A stretch of DNA of 64,000 bases from Ustilago trichophora (lineage: Eukaryota; Basidiomycota; Ustilaginomycetes; Ustilaginales; Ustilaginaceae), in NCBI GenBank assembly GCA_900323505.1, contig OOIN01000012.1, positions 868,001 to 932,000 on the forward strand, read 5' to 3'. Below are positions 43,541-53,752 of this stretch, piece after piece. Position 1 is the first letter of the stretch. Each line of letters begins with the position of its first letter. The notes below the pieces were generated by a model. The model did no database searches and was not told the origin of the DNA. It worked only from the letters and a program-made list of their open reading frames with translations. A program made the position numbers and the translations under genes.

Positions 43541-44848
43541 ATGGGCAAGGCGAAAAAATCGAGCGAGTCGCTCGCCTCCATTAGCAGTTCAAGCAAGAAA
43601 TCCTCTCACGATACTTGTATTACGCTTTCCAATGGGTTTTTAGCTGTGCCCTTGAGCATTTCCAATTCGAACCTTGGCCAAGAGGTTAAGCACTGGATTT
43701 ACGTTCGCAAGCATACCGGAGGAGGAGCAGCAGCAGGAGGAGCAGGAGGAGGAGGAGGAGCGTCAAAGGTCGCATCTACTTCCAAGGCAGGTAGAGAGGA
43801 GGAACTGCCGACGGATCGTACGTTGTTCGTTGCGAACTTGCCGGTGGATACGACCGAGAGTCATATCAGAGAGATGTTTGGTAAAGTGGGGAATGTTTCT
43901 AGTGTCAAATTCAGGAGAGGGGTGACTGTGGATGAGAGGGAGGAGGAGGATGAGATAGAGCAGATGGGGGAGGGCGAAGATGAAGATCAAGAGGAGGAGG
44001 AGGTGATGGACGGGGCAGCGGGAGGGCATCAGCAAGTAAGTGGGAAGAAGGCAAGGAAATCTGCTACTCAATCAAAGAAGAGTCGAGTACCACGAATCGT
44101 TCCTTTGCCCAGTCTGGATCCAAGAGAGGCAATGGGTTCGCAAGCCTTCCTTACCACATCGTCCTCTGCCCACGTTGTGTTCCTCGACACGACCTCGTTC
44201 AGTCGAGCTTTCGATCTACTCTCCAACCAGACCGGACTAAAGTGGATCGACCCTTTCAAAGCACTTCGACGTGAAGCAGCCAAACAAGCCGCATCTTTAT
44301 CTTCTTCCTCTTCTTCTTCTTCCTCCTCTCCAGCTCCATCCCGAACCACCACAACAACCAGTGCCTCCTTCCTCCTCAAATCAGGAGGCACCATCCCGCC
44401 TTATGGACTATCATTCCTTCTCGACCAATACGCCCTCTCCCGCCCATCTTTACCCACCATTCAAACCTGGGCAAATTCAACCATCTCACTCTACACCTAT
44501 CGAAAGGCTCACCCTCTCCCGCGTCGCATTGGCGTACGTGGCGTAACCGTAGGCCCCAGCGGCGAACTCCTCGACCAAGACGGATTCATCATCGTCCAAC
44601 GTTCCACCACCAGCAACAACAAATATGGTCGTGTAGGTGCAGCCGCCGATTCTGGCGGAAGCGTAGGTATCGCCAAACATGGTTTCCAAGAAAATCAACG
44701 CAAAAAGAGTACAGCTCTACAAGATTTCTATCGATTCCAGCTAAGGGAGAAAAAGAGAGAACAACTGGCTGATCTCAGGGCCAAATTCGAAGCAGACAAG
44801 GCTAAAGTGGCCCAGATGAAGGCTAGTAGACGCTTCAAGCCGTATTAA
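43541..44848 (+). CDS. RRP7: Ribosomal RNA-processing protein 7 (RRP7)
   Basis: 435 residues, no intron, from the ATG at 43541 (M-G-K-A-K-K); upstream frame continuation is leader. RRP7 belongs to the UtpC part of the small-subunit processome in the nucleolus. The N-terminus has LSNGFLAVPLSIS and VKHWIYVRKH, then an RRM-like strand DRTLFVANLPVDTTESHIREMF. The RRM is split by a Glu/Asp-rich insert of about 60 residues, after which AFLTTSSSAHVVFLDT resumes the fold. A poly-Ser run follows (residues near 250). The C-terminal RRP7 signature is clear: DFYRFQLREKKREQL through KASRRFKPY at the end. A Gly/Ala-rich run encoded by GGA/GCA repeats lies near residues 62-78. Confidence 0.92.
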   Translation: MGKAKKSSESLASISSSSKKSSHDTCITLSNGFLAVPLSISNSNLGQEVKHWIYVRKHTGGGAAAGGAGGGGGASKVASTSKAGREEELPTDRTLFVANLPVDTTESHIREMFGKVGNVSSVKFRRGVTVDEREEEDEIEQMGEGEDEDQEEEEVMDGAAGGHQQVSGKKARKSATQSKKSRVPRIVPLPSLDPREAMGSQAFLTTSSSAHVVFLDTTSFSRAFDLLSNQTGLKWIDPFKALRREAAKQAASLSSSSSSSSSSPAPSRTTTTTSASFLLKSGGTIPPYGLSFLLDQYALSRPSLPTIQTWANSTISLYTYRKAHPLPRRIGVRGVTVGPSGELLDQDGFIIVQRSTTSNNKYGRVGAAADSGGSVGIAKHGFQENQRKKSTALQDFYRFQLREKKREQLADLRAKFEADKAKVAQMKASRRFKPY

Positions 44849-44922
44849 ATCTTGATCACTTTGGTGCTTGTTTCTTTGGCAATTCCATCAGATGCTTTGC
44901 TTTGCTTTCAAGAAAAAAAATC

Positions 44923-44969
<47 letters not shown>

Positions 44970-45464
44970 CGTGTGTGTGTGTTGTTTCGATTCGTGTCAC
45001 GAGAAAATGAATGTTCGAGGGCGAGAGAACGGATGGGAATGAGGCCAAAGTGACAAGAAGTGTATGAATGTTTTACGGGAAAGCAGACAAGTGTGGGGCT
45101 AAAAGTACATTTTTGAGTTGCGTATGAGGAGAAAAGGATCCTGTACAGTATACCCTGTTGTAGAAGGTGATGGTGACCATTTTGGCGACCAATTGACCAA
45201 CGAACCGTGTCTACGAGTCAAAGCAAGACAGGCTGTAAAGAAGATTGGGAGTCTAGTGGGACCGGAGAAAAAGAGAGGGTAGATCGTGGCGTTGAAAATG
45301 ACAGGGTCTAGTCTTCGTCCGGTGTTTCTCTTCGGAAGCTGTGCGTATAGGCAATGTATAGGCAATTTTTTTTTTTTTTTTTTGGAGTATGAGTTGATGT
45401 TAGTAAACTTGTTCGTGGCAATGTAAAGCAGAAATAGGAGATGGGAGGGATTTTTGAATGCTTA
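44849..45464. other. Convergent 3' flanks of RRP7 and TIM22
   Basis: About 615 bp between two stops. Contains an AG microsatellite (44929-44959) running into a short GT run, one TACAGTA (45144) and a T-run (45367-45383) that on the minus strand is an A-run. No gene seen. Confidence 0.5.
44929..44959. repeat. AG dinucleotide microsatellite
   Basis: About 15 AG units followed by an imperfect GAGAGAGC unit and a GT run, in the RRP7 3' flank. Confidence 0.9.
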
Positions 45465-46113
45465 CTACATATCAATGGCGCCTGAGAAGGCAGCGAAAGC
45501 GACCCCACCTCCGATGGCAGCCTTTGGGCCCGAATTGCGAGCGAGAATGGCACCTGCTGCGAAACCTGCTGCTACTGGATTGACCAGATCGTTTTTTGCA
45601 CGATACTGTTTCACCAATTAACCAACCCGATATGTATGTCAGTATACTTCTTCTTCTTCTTCTTCTTCTTGTTCTCTTGGGTCTGAGAATACTTACGGCC
45701 TCGATACAACACTCGATACCAGAATACAGCGCACCGACTTTACCAAAACCTTTTCCAGATCTATACATGCTTTTACCCGTCTGTTTGAAAAACTCCCTTG
45801 TACTTTGCATCGTTGTCAATTCCGCCGCACCTTTAGCACCATCCGCAAGACCATTCGCAGCCAGAGTTGTTCGGCGCAATGGATCATCTACAGCGAAACT
45901 TGTCGACATGAGCGAAAAAAAGGCACCCAATCCAAACCCTGCCGCTCCACTTAAAAGACACTTTGTAGGACACGATTCCATGGTTCCATTGGCGATCTTA
46001 TTCCATTTTGCAATCTTGGCAATTTCGGCACGATCTTCTTCGGTGACTCCTGGAGGTAATGGTTCCGTACCAGGGACGTATACTGGTGCCATTAGGGGGC
46101 GAAGGTGCGCCAT
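45465..46113 (-). CDS. TIM22: Mitochondrial inner-membrane translocase subunit TIM22
   Basis: Two exons, 46113-45697 and 45605-45465, joined length 185 residues; the 91-nt intron has donor GTAAGT and acceptor CAG and contains a TTC/GAA trinucleotide run. TIM22 is the channel of the carrier translocase that inserts multi-pass proteins into the mitochondrial inner membrane. Diagnostic features are [21 protein letters not shown] (first membrane helix with conserved Cys), the [24 protein letters not shown] stretch, split here across its Gly pattern, and [14 protein letters not shown], which crosses the exon junction, then Gly/Ala-rich helices ending at D-M. The ATG at 46113 is the first in frame; the open frame upstream has no start and no similarity. 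Confidence 0.94.
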
Positions 46114-46674
46114 TTGTGATGTGGGGATATTGTTTTTTTTGTCTAACTTGCGGTAAGGGATGGGTATGGATTCTGCTAGAGTGCAGTTGAAAGAGAGAAT
46201 TGAATGATGCTGCGCTGCTGAAAGAGTCTGCGACCTTGCGAGTGAAGAGTGGTGATGCGAAGTTGAGGTAGAGATCGTGTAAAGCAAGATGGTTCGCAAG
46301 GGTTCAACAAAGGCCAAACTCAAATTCAAAAGGTGAGAGAGAAAGGGTTCGAGAGGCTCGAGAAAGGAAGGATTCGGAATTTTTGGGCCCACCAGTCACA
46401 GAGGGTTGAAAATCAGGCCTCGCCAGCCACCTGCGCTTTTTCCGAGTTCCGAATTCCACCCACACCAACACCAACACCGCCACCGCCCATTGTATCACAA
46501 GACACAGCAGTCACACAGATCTTGCTTCTACTCACCGACGCATCACCCCGCTGACGAATTGGATCCAGAACACGTTGGACCAAAAACGAAGCTAAACATA
46601 TGTCATCAGAACCGAAAAATGGATTGCGCTATGTGGTACAAAAAGAAATCATAGTCAAAGACAAGACAAGAGGT
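46114..46674. other. Intergenic: TIM22 upstream region and RPT2 3' flank
   Basis: 560 bp with CACCAACACC-type short repeats near 46460-46490. No gene seen. Confidence 0.45.
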
Positions 46675-47991
46675 TTACAGGTAAAGACCTTCGGGCGTAC
46701 CCTCGTTCTTCCTGTCGATAACACGCTCCCTTGCAGTGGTAAAGTCCTTCTTAGTAACGCGCATCCTCCTCTCCCTCAAAGCCAACAGACCAGCCTCGGT
46801 AACCAACGACTTGATATCGGCACCCGAGAGATCGTCCTTCATGGCGACAAACTCTTCCAAGTCGACGTCCGAGTCGAGGTTCATGCGCGAAGTGTGCAGC
46901 TTGAAAATATGCATCTTGGTCTTCTGGTCCGGCAAGGGGAACTCGATCTTTCGATCGATACGTCCTGGTCGGATGAGTGCCGGGTCGAGAGATTCGATTC
47001 GGTTGGTGGCCATGATGACCTTGACGTCGTGACGGGTGTCGAAACCGTCGAGCTGGTTGAGGAGTTCGAGCAGGGTTCGCTGAATTTCTCGCTCTCCTCC
47101 CGAGTTCGAGTCGTATCGCTTGGTTCCGACGGCATCGATCTCGTCAATGAAAACGATACTGGGTGCATGCTCGTCGGCGACACGGAAGAGCTCTCGGACG
47201 AGCTTGGGACCGTCACCGAGATATTTTTGAATGAGCTCGGAGCCGACTACACGCAAGAAGGTGGCCGAGGTCTGATTTGCAACAGCCTTGGCAAGGAGAG
47301 TCTTACCGGTACCGGGAACACCATAGAGAATAACACCTTTTGGTGGCCTGATACCCATCTCTTCATACAACTCGGGGTGTGTAAGCGGTAGCTCGACGGC
47401 CTCCTTGATCTCCTGAATTTGTGTTTCGAGACCACCAACATCGGCATAACTCTCTGTCGGTGCCTTGTCGAGCTTCATCACGCTGACCATGGGGTCGGTG
47501 TCATCCGAAAGCACACCCACAATAGCCATGGCCTTGTGGTGGAGTAGCACGCTGCATCCAGGTTCGAGCAAGTCCTTGTCAACAAAGCTCATGATGCTGA
47601 CGTAGTACTCGGGACCCGTTGCGCTGCTAACAATGGCATGCTCGTCATCGATAATCTCCTCCAAAGTTCCCACGGCCATGGGACTGCCTCTGAGGTCGTC
47701 GACTCTTGTACGCTCCTCTGCATCCTTATCCTCCTGGGGCTTGAGTCGCTCCTGGTTCTGTACGAATTCCTCCTCGAGCAAGAGGTGGTCCTTGATACGT
47801 TCAAGCTTGAGCAGCTTCAATCGGCATCGTGTGTTGGGGTAAACGGCGGGAAGCTTGGAAGACGAGTCAGGGCCGCGCTTCTTCTTCTTTCCGACACGGG
47901 TCGGGAGAGGAGGTTCCCACTTCTTCTGTTGATCCTTTTTGTTGCCTTTGCCTCCACGACCGGGCGCACCACCAGAAGGTGCTTGACCCAT
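46675..47991 (-). CDS. RPT2: 26S proteasome regulatory subunit 4 (RPT2, AAA ATPase)
   Basis: 438 residues, no intron. One of six ATPases in the 19S base that unfold ubiquitinated substrates. It starts M-G-Q-A, the N-myristoylation pattern known for Rpt2. A basic N-terminus (KKKKRGPD) is followed by the OB domain with [18 protein letters not shown], then Walker A GVPGTGKT at 224-231, Walker [17 protein letters not shown], and the second region of homology [20 protein letters not shown]. The C-terminal residues L-Y-L form the HbYX tail that opens the 20S gate. Subunit identity rests on the N-terminal segment and on [16 protein letters not shown]. Divergent from NOP58. Confidence 0.97.
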   Translation of the reverse strand: MGQAPSGGAPGRGGKGNKKDQQKKWEPPLPTRVGKKKKRGPDSSSKLPAVYPNTRCRLKLLKLERIKDHLLLEEEFVQNQERLKPQEDKDAEERTRVDDLRGSPMAVGTLEEIIDDEHAIVSSATGPEYYVSIMSFVDKDLLEPGCSVLLHHKAMAIVGVLSDDTDPMVSVMKLDKAPTESYADVGGLETQIQEIKEAVELPLTHPELYEEMGIRPPKGVILYGVPGTGKTLLAKAVANQTSATFLRVVGSELIQKYLGDGPKLVRELFRVADEHAPSIVFIDEIDAVGTKRYDSNSGGEREIQRTLLELLNQLDGFDTRHDVKVIMATNRIESLDPALIRPGRIDRKIEFPLPDQKTKMHIFKLHTSRMNLDSDVDLEEFVAMKDDLSGADIKSLVTEAGLLALRERRMRVTKKDFTTARERVIDRKNEGTPEGLYL

Positions 47992-48915
47992 GTTGTTTTA
48001 TGCAAAGTTGTGTCGAATTGGAGAGAGAGAGAGAGGTTGGTGGCGGAAGGACGACTACTGGAAAGCTTGTGGCTGTGTGCGGATGAGCAGAGGAGCAGAT
48101 GACAAGCTCGACGGGATTGTGTCTGAGTGGTAGAAGTGTGGTGGTGACGGCGATGACGATGGAGAAGCGACGATCAAGACAGAAGGACTGAGCAGGGATG
48201 ATGAGGAGCAACACTTTGGCTCGAGTAATTCTGTCACGCTCAGGTGGAGTGAATGAGCCGCTCTCTGCGATCGGACGCGCGTCCACAGTCAACTGCCGTG
48301 CGAGTACGGGTTTGAATCAGGTCATGATTATTAAGCAAAGCGTGATTCTCAAGAATTTTAGCCCTGTGGAGATGAAGGAGAAGAAGAAAAAAAAAAACAC
48401 AAAAAATTACCCATCCCAGGCGAGAGAGTGTGAGGGAGAGAGAGGCCAAAAAAAAAAAAAAAAGAAAGAAAGAAAGAAAGGTAAGGTTTGGAATTCAGCA
48501 AGACGAGTTTGCACTCAGAAGCAACTGCCGGTTCCGTGTGTGTATACACTTTTTTGAGAAGAGAGCGAAAAGAAAAAATTGCTGGAGGGCGTACTGTACA
48601 GTACAAGCAGCAAGCAGCCTTCTCAATCCTCTCTCACACACGCACTACTTTTCCAAGCTCGAGCTTGTGTCCTTCCAAAGCCTGGCCACTCTGACCTTTT
48701 GTTCTCTTCGTCTTCACCATCCTCACTCATCCTCACCCTTTTCCTCACGGACTCCTCAACTGTCCTTTCCTGTCTCATTCATCCGCAGCAGGATTCTCAC
48801 GAGTGACGGAACAAAGAAGCTGGTCATCCTAGAGTTCTAACATCCTCCTGTAATCTCTGCCGCAGATTCACCGACCCACCAGCACCGTAATACCTTTGCA
48901 TCAGTCACATTCATC
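47992..48915. other. Divergent upstream region of RPT2 and NOP58
   Basis: 924 bp. Contains A-rich and GAAA-repeat stretches (48386-48400, 48449-48482), a perfect 14-bp palindrome GTACTGTACAGTAC at 48591-48604, and a pyrimidine-rich leader before NOP58. No gene seen. Confidence 0.5.
48591..48604. promoter_or_regulatory. Perfect 14-bp palindrome GTACTGTACAGTAC
   Basis: Self-complementary sequence 312 bp upstream of NOP58 and 600 bp upstream of RPT2. It overlaps two copies of the TACTGTA/TACAGTA motif that recurs in the intergenic DNA of this window. Binding function is inferred only. Confidence 0.35.
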
Positions 48916-50748
48916 ATGGTCAAGGTACTCTTCGAGACGGCCGTAGGCTTCTGCCTCTTCAACGTCTCGGACTCGTCCAAGCTCGAGTCCACCAAGAACC
49001 TTCACGAGTCGCTCGACTCGGCTGAAGGTGCCACCAACCTTCTCAAGCTCTCGGCCATTCACCGCTTCACCAACACCGCCGAGGCCGTCGAGGACATCTC
49101 TGCCATCAATGAGGGCAAGATGAGCAAGAGCCTCAAAAAGTTCCTCACCGACGAGATTGTTGAGGGCAAGGGCAAGGAGAAGGAGAACCTCATTGTTGCC
49201 GAATCCAAGCTTGGTACGTCTCTATGCCTTTCCAATTCAACATATTGATCTTGTTGGACAAACATGTACTAACCCTTTTGATCATTTCCAAATACAGCCT
49301 CCAACATCGCCAAGAAGCTCGGCATCCAGGTCACCTACGACAGCGAGCTTCTCGACCTTTACCGCGGCATTCGCGAGAACCTGGCCACTTTGCTCTCCTC
49401 CTCGTCGGACGATGCCTCGCTCGACCCTCGCGACCTCAACACCATGAGCCTTGGTCTCTCGCACAGCTTGAGTCGTTACAAGCTCAAGTTCAGCCCCGAC
49501 AAGGTTGACACCATGGTCGTCCAGGCTATCGGCCTGCTCGATGACCTCGACAAGGAGATCAACATTTACGCCATGCGTGTCAAGGAATGGTACGGCTGGC
49601 ACTTCCCCGAGATGGGCAAGATCATCACCGACAACCTCGCCTACTCCAAGGTCATCCGCGCCATGGGTTTCCGTACCAACGCCTCTGCCACCGACTTTAG
49701 CGAGATTCTCCCCGAGGAGATCGAGGAGACTCTCAAGGCTGCTGCTGAGATCTCGATGGGTACCGAGATCTCCGAGACCGATCTCGAGCACATCTGGAGC
49801 CTCTGCGACCAGGTTATCTCCATCACCCAGTACCGCACCCAGCTCTACCAGTACCTTCAGAACCGAATGGCCGCCATCGCTCCCAACCTCACTGCCCTCG
49901 TCGGCGACCTCGTCGGTGCCCGTCTCATCAGCCACGCCGGTTCGCTCATGAACCTCGCCAAGCACCCCGCTTCCACCGTCCAGATCCTCGGTGCCGAAAA
50001 GGCCCTCTTCCGTGCCCTCAAGACCAAGCACGACACGCCCAAGTACGGTCTCATCTACCACACCTCGCTCGTCGGTCAGGCGCCACAGAAGCTCAAGGGT
50101 AAGATGGCACGTATGGTCGCCACCAAGGCCGCCCTCTCGATCCGTCTCGACGCCCTCGCCGATGCCGAGACCAAGGGCGAGGAGGGTGCCCCCACCGTCG
50201 GTATCGAGGCCCGTGCCAAGCTCGAGTCGCGCTTGCGTGCACTCGAGATGCAGAGCGGTCTCTCGGGCATGCGCTCGGCAAGGACTGCCGCTGGCGACCA
50301 GGGTTACAAGCAGAAGGGCTTCCAGATGGAGGCTGGTGGACGATCGTACAACGCCGCCGCCGATGCTGCTGGTCCCAGCGACATGGCTGCTGCTGCCAGC
50401 CTCGCGCCATCCATGCTCCCCTCGACACCATCCAAGGCTTCCACTGACAACGTTGACGAGAAGAAGCTCAGCAAGGAGGAGCGCAAAGCTCTCAAGAAGG
50501 CAAGGAAGTCCGAAGTGGCCGCTTCCGAGCCTGCCACCCCCGCCGCTGGTTCCGATGCCGAGGAGAAGCTCAGCAAAGAGGAGCGAAAGGCTCTCAAGAA
50601 GGCCAAGAAGGAAGAAGCAAACGGAACGGAAACCCCCAAGAAGGACAAGAAGGACAAGAAGAAGCGCTCGGCAGACGAGGCCGAAGTCAATGGCACACCC
50701 AAATCCGAGCCAGGGTCGAGCAAGAAGAAGAAGTCCAAGAAGGACTAG
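48916..50748 (+). CDS. NOP58: Nucleolar protein 58, box C/D snoRNP core
   Basis: Two exons, 48916-49213 and 49298-50748; the 84-nt intron has donor GTACGT, a perfect TACTAAC branch site at about 49266-49272 and acceptor ACAG. Joined length 582 residues. NOP58 pairs with NOP56 on C/D snoRNAs and positions fibrillarin for 2'-O-methylation. The N-terminal domain begins [14 protein letters not shown]; the NOSIC/coiled-coil part has [16 protein letters not shown] and the hallmark [14 protein letters not shown]; the Nop domain has [33 protein letters not shown] and [12 protein letters not shown]. The C-terminus has two copies of [13 protein letters not shown] and ends in Lys/Asp-rich KKE/D-type repeats. 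Intron position near codon 100 and strong codon bias fit a highly expressed ribosome-biogenesis gene. Confidence 0.97.
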
Positions 50749-51074
50749 ATTTATGTCTCTCTTTCCCTCCATCATAGCATTCTTTTCACTCGGGTTTCCT
50801 TCATTTGCATCATCCAACGAGGGACCTTCCTTTCATCATTCTCTCCACTTTTACTTTATGTTTCTTGTGTACATTCTCCTTTTTTGCCTTTCGCTTTTTT
50901 CTTCCCGCTTTGTATCGGCTGTAGTAATACGTTCCATCTCAATTTTGCCGTATGTGGTCTGGGGTGATTTGGCGTCATCGAATGGCTTTTGAGATTGTTG
51001 AGACACACTGCAAGCGGTTGGGAGTGAATGGTTTTTTGATTGGATGTCGGAGGAAAACGGATGTAAACATGGTC
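50749..51074. other. Convergent 3' flanks of NOP58 and EMP24
   Basis: 326 bp between two stops, T-rich on the plus strand after NOP58. No gene seen. Confidence 0.5.
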
Positions 51075-51790
51075 TCAAACAACACGTTTGACCTCAAAGT
51101 GACGCTTGACGAAGTAAACCTGGCAAGAGCATACAACGACTAGGATGAAGCCCTGGATGATGGACCACCACTTGACGCGAGTGTTTGTGCTCTCGGCAGC
51201 TGCAAGACCATGAAGGAGAAACAAGTGATTAAGGGTCAGTAAATGGCGTCCGTTACGGCATGAGGGAATGTTGTGTCTGGATAAGACTTACTGTTACGAT
51301 GTACCCTTTCACGAATGACCAGATACTCTTGTTCATCCTTTACCGCCTGCAAACCAGCTGCCAGGTCCCTAATCTCCCTCTCGATGGGCAACATATCGCC
51401 TTCGTCAGGAACATAGATGATTCCGTGAACGTTGAAGCTAACCGTCTTGTCAGAAACGCTGCTAAATTCATTCGAGAAGCAGTAGCTGTATCTGCCATCA
51501 TCCTGGGCAGTGAAAGAGTAAGTTCCGGTATCCTTGCGATCCTGCTTGAACAATGGACGATGCTTGGGGTCGTAAAGAGCCACGTCAATATCCAGATGTC
51601 CTCCACCTCCGACTTGATAGGTCAGCGTCATCTGATCGCCATTGTGGAGGTCCTCAAAAAAGCATTCGCTGCTATGGGGGCCAAGCTCAATCATGTGTGC
51701 GGTTGAAGGAGTGGGGGCAAGGGTGAGGATGAGGAGGATGGCAAACGCCCACGCCGAGGCGAGTAGGGAGAATGGAGTGAGTCGAGACAT
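51075..51790 (-). CDS. EMP24: p24-family cargo receptor EMP24/TMED2-like
   Basis: Two exons, 51790-51292 and 51199-51075, with a 92-nt intron (donor GTAAGT, acceptor GCAG); joined length 207 residues. p24 proteins cycle between ER and Golgi in COPII/COPI vesicles. A signal peptide covers about 1-31. The luminal GOLD domain has SSECFFEDLHNGD and DGRYSYCFSN, whose Cys residues form the family disulfide, then VSFNVHGIIYV. A coiled coil with VKDEQEYLVIRERVHRN runs into TAESTNTRVKWW, a single membrane helix, and the cytosolic tail VKRHFEVKRVV. The tail and the RERxHRNTAEST junction identify the p24-beta (EMP24/TMED2) branch. The tail has His-Phe where yeast has Phe-Phe. Confidence 0.95.
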
Positions 51791-52459
51791 GCTGCCGGTA
51801 TAGTGTATATGTGTGCGCTTGTTGCAGCTGAGATTGAGGGCGTGCGCTTGGGATGCGATGCACTGCTCTTGTCCACCAGGTGGTGGAGAGTGGAATGAGC
51901 CGAAGGAAGAGGTCAAACGCTATCTGAATAGAGGGAGTGTCGTAGCGAGTCGTAGCAGCAAACGAACCGTAGCCAGCCGGGAGCGTCGTCGTCAGTTCTT
52001 GATAGGAAGAGATGAAAGAAGACAAAACAAGTCGCAAGAGTTTCAGAAGAAGCTTCGTGACACCACCTTTGACGACATCAAAAGCAAAGCGAGCGAATGT
52101 GTGTGTTGGCATTGCGCTTAAACCTCGTCTCTTGAAACAGCTGGCACTACGTGGACCCAGATTCCATCAGTGTTAGACCGGACCATTTTCTTGCTAGTGT
52201 TATCTATAACACCCTTACACTTTGTCTGAAAAAAAAAAAGCTGCCTGAAAGCAACACAGCAACGCCTTGTGTGTGTGGTCAAACCTTGTACTCCAAAAAG
52301 AAGCTTGAGGAATCGATCACTACAAATCGTCAAAATCAACAAAAAGCAGTCAAATACAAACGGAGACAAAGCAACAAAGACTGCGCGTTCTCTCTCTGTG
52401 TGTGCTTTTGTGTGGTGGCCAAAAAGCAGAGGCCGATGTTGGTTTGGAATTTTTGAGCT

Positions 52460-52494
<35 letters not shown>

Positions 52495-52608
52495 GCTCTT
52501 TGTTGGTCTTTGAGTGACTTAGCTAGCCGCTCAGCACTACTTTTTCCTCCACTACCATCAACCTTTCACGCAGATTCACAACACATCACATTACCACTCT
52601 AGACAAAG
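51791..52608. other. Divergent upstream region of EMP24 and RanBP1
   Basis: 818 bp. An A-run lies at 52228-52240 and a CA microsatellite at 52463-52490, then a pyrimidine-rich leader. No gene seen. Confidence 0.5.
52463..52490. repeat. CA dinucleotide microsatellite
   Basis: About 14 CA units, 118 bp before the RanBP1 ATG. Confidence 0.9.
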
Positions 52609-53320
52609 ATGGCTGACACCGAAGCTACCAAGCCCACTGTTGACGGCGTAAGTGCTCCGCTCGATGCAAGCAATCAGTCTACATTGTGAAACATGAAACA
52701 TGCCGCTGACTGACTCTAATCTCCATGTGCTTAAACCACCCCTTGTTTTGGAATGAGTTTAGACCGAGCAGGCCGGTGCAGCTGCCGCCTCTGAGGAGCC
52801 CGAAAACGACCCCCATTTTGAACCCGTTATCAAGCTCGAAAACCAGGTCGAAGTCAAGACCCACGAAGAAGATGAAGAAGTCACCTTCAAGATGCGTGCC
52901 AAGCTCTTCCGATTCGACAAGGACGCCAAGGAGTGGAAGGAGCGCGGTACCGGAGACGTACGTCTTCTCGAACACAAGCAGACACACAAGGTTCGTCTCG
53001 TCATGCGTCGTGACAAGACGTTGAAAGTTTGCGCCAACCACTACGTTACCAGCGACATGAAGCTTAGCCCCAACGTCGGATCGGACCGCTCGTGGGTCTA
53101 CAACGTTGCAGCCGATGTAGCGGATGGTGAGCCTACGGCTGAGACGCTGGCCATCAGGTTCGCCAACTCGGAGAATGCGAATGGGTTCAAGGATGCCTTT
53201 GAGTCTGCGCAGAAGAAGAACGCTGGTGGAAAGGGTGATGCGCCAGCAGCCGAGGAGAAGGAGGAGGAGCAGTCAAAGTCCGAGGAGAAGAAGGACGAGG
53301 AGGAGGCCAAGAAGGAGTAA
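52609..53320 (+). CDS. Ran-binding protein 1 (RanBP1/Yrb1)
   Basis: Two exons, 52609-52647 and 52763-53320; the 115-nt intron has donor GTAAGT and acceptor TTAG, giving 198 residues. RanBP1 binds RanGTP in the cytoplasm and, with RanGAP, releases export complexes. The Ran-binding domain fills about residues 30-165: [27 protein letters not shown], the diagnostic [31 protein letters not shown] and a late [18 protein letters not shown]. The C-terminal 35 residues are Lys/Glu repeats. Size and single RBD match the yeast protein and not the larger nuclear Yrb2/RanBP3, which have N-terminal FG-type regions. Confidence 0.95.
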
Positions 53321-53752
53321 ATCGAGAAACAGAGAATTAAAACAAGCGTGACAAGGAGCAAAAAAGTCTTCAAGCTGTAACCCAAACTGCTACATCGTTT
53401 TCTCTCCCCCAAAAGAGGCATTCTCGACATCAAAAGCAAAGCAGACTACTCTCTGCCACCCTGCCAACGGATAAGAGATCATAGGGAAAAAATCGATAAA
53501 GCAAAGGGTTGATATCCCCTTGCAGCTTTCTTGGCCTCGCAACTCTCTTTTCTTCTCAATTTTGACCCCCTTTTTACTTGACACATCAAACGCATGATGA
53601 AGAAAAACTCAATCTCAAGCCGTTTCTACCAAGGAGACTACCCAAATTTCCTTTGCTGTGCACTCTTTCATTCACACATGTGGGTCAAGATTGTGTGTGT
53701 GAGTGTGTGATTTGCATGAGAAGAAAAGTCGATTTGAGCGGCTCTGTGAGGG
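53321..53752. other. Convergent 3' flanks of RanBP1 and the TFIIIC gene
   Basis: 432 bp between two stops with no recognised element. Confidence 0.45.
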
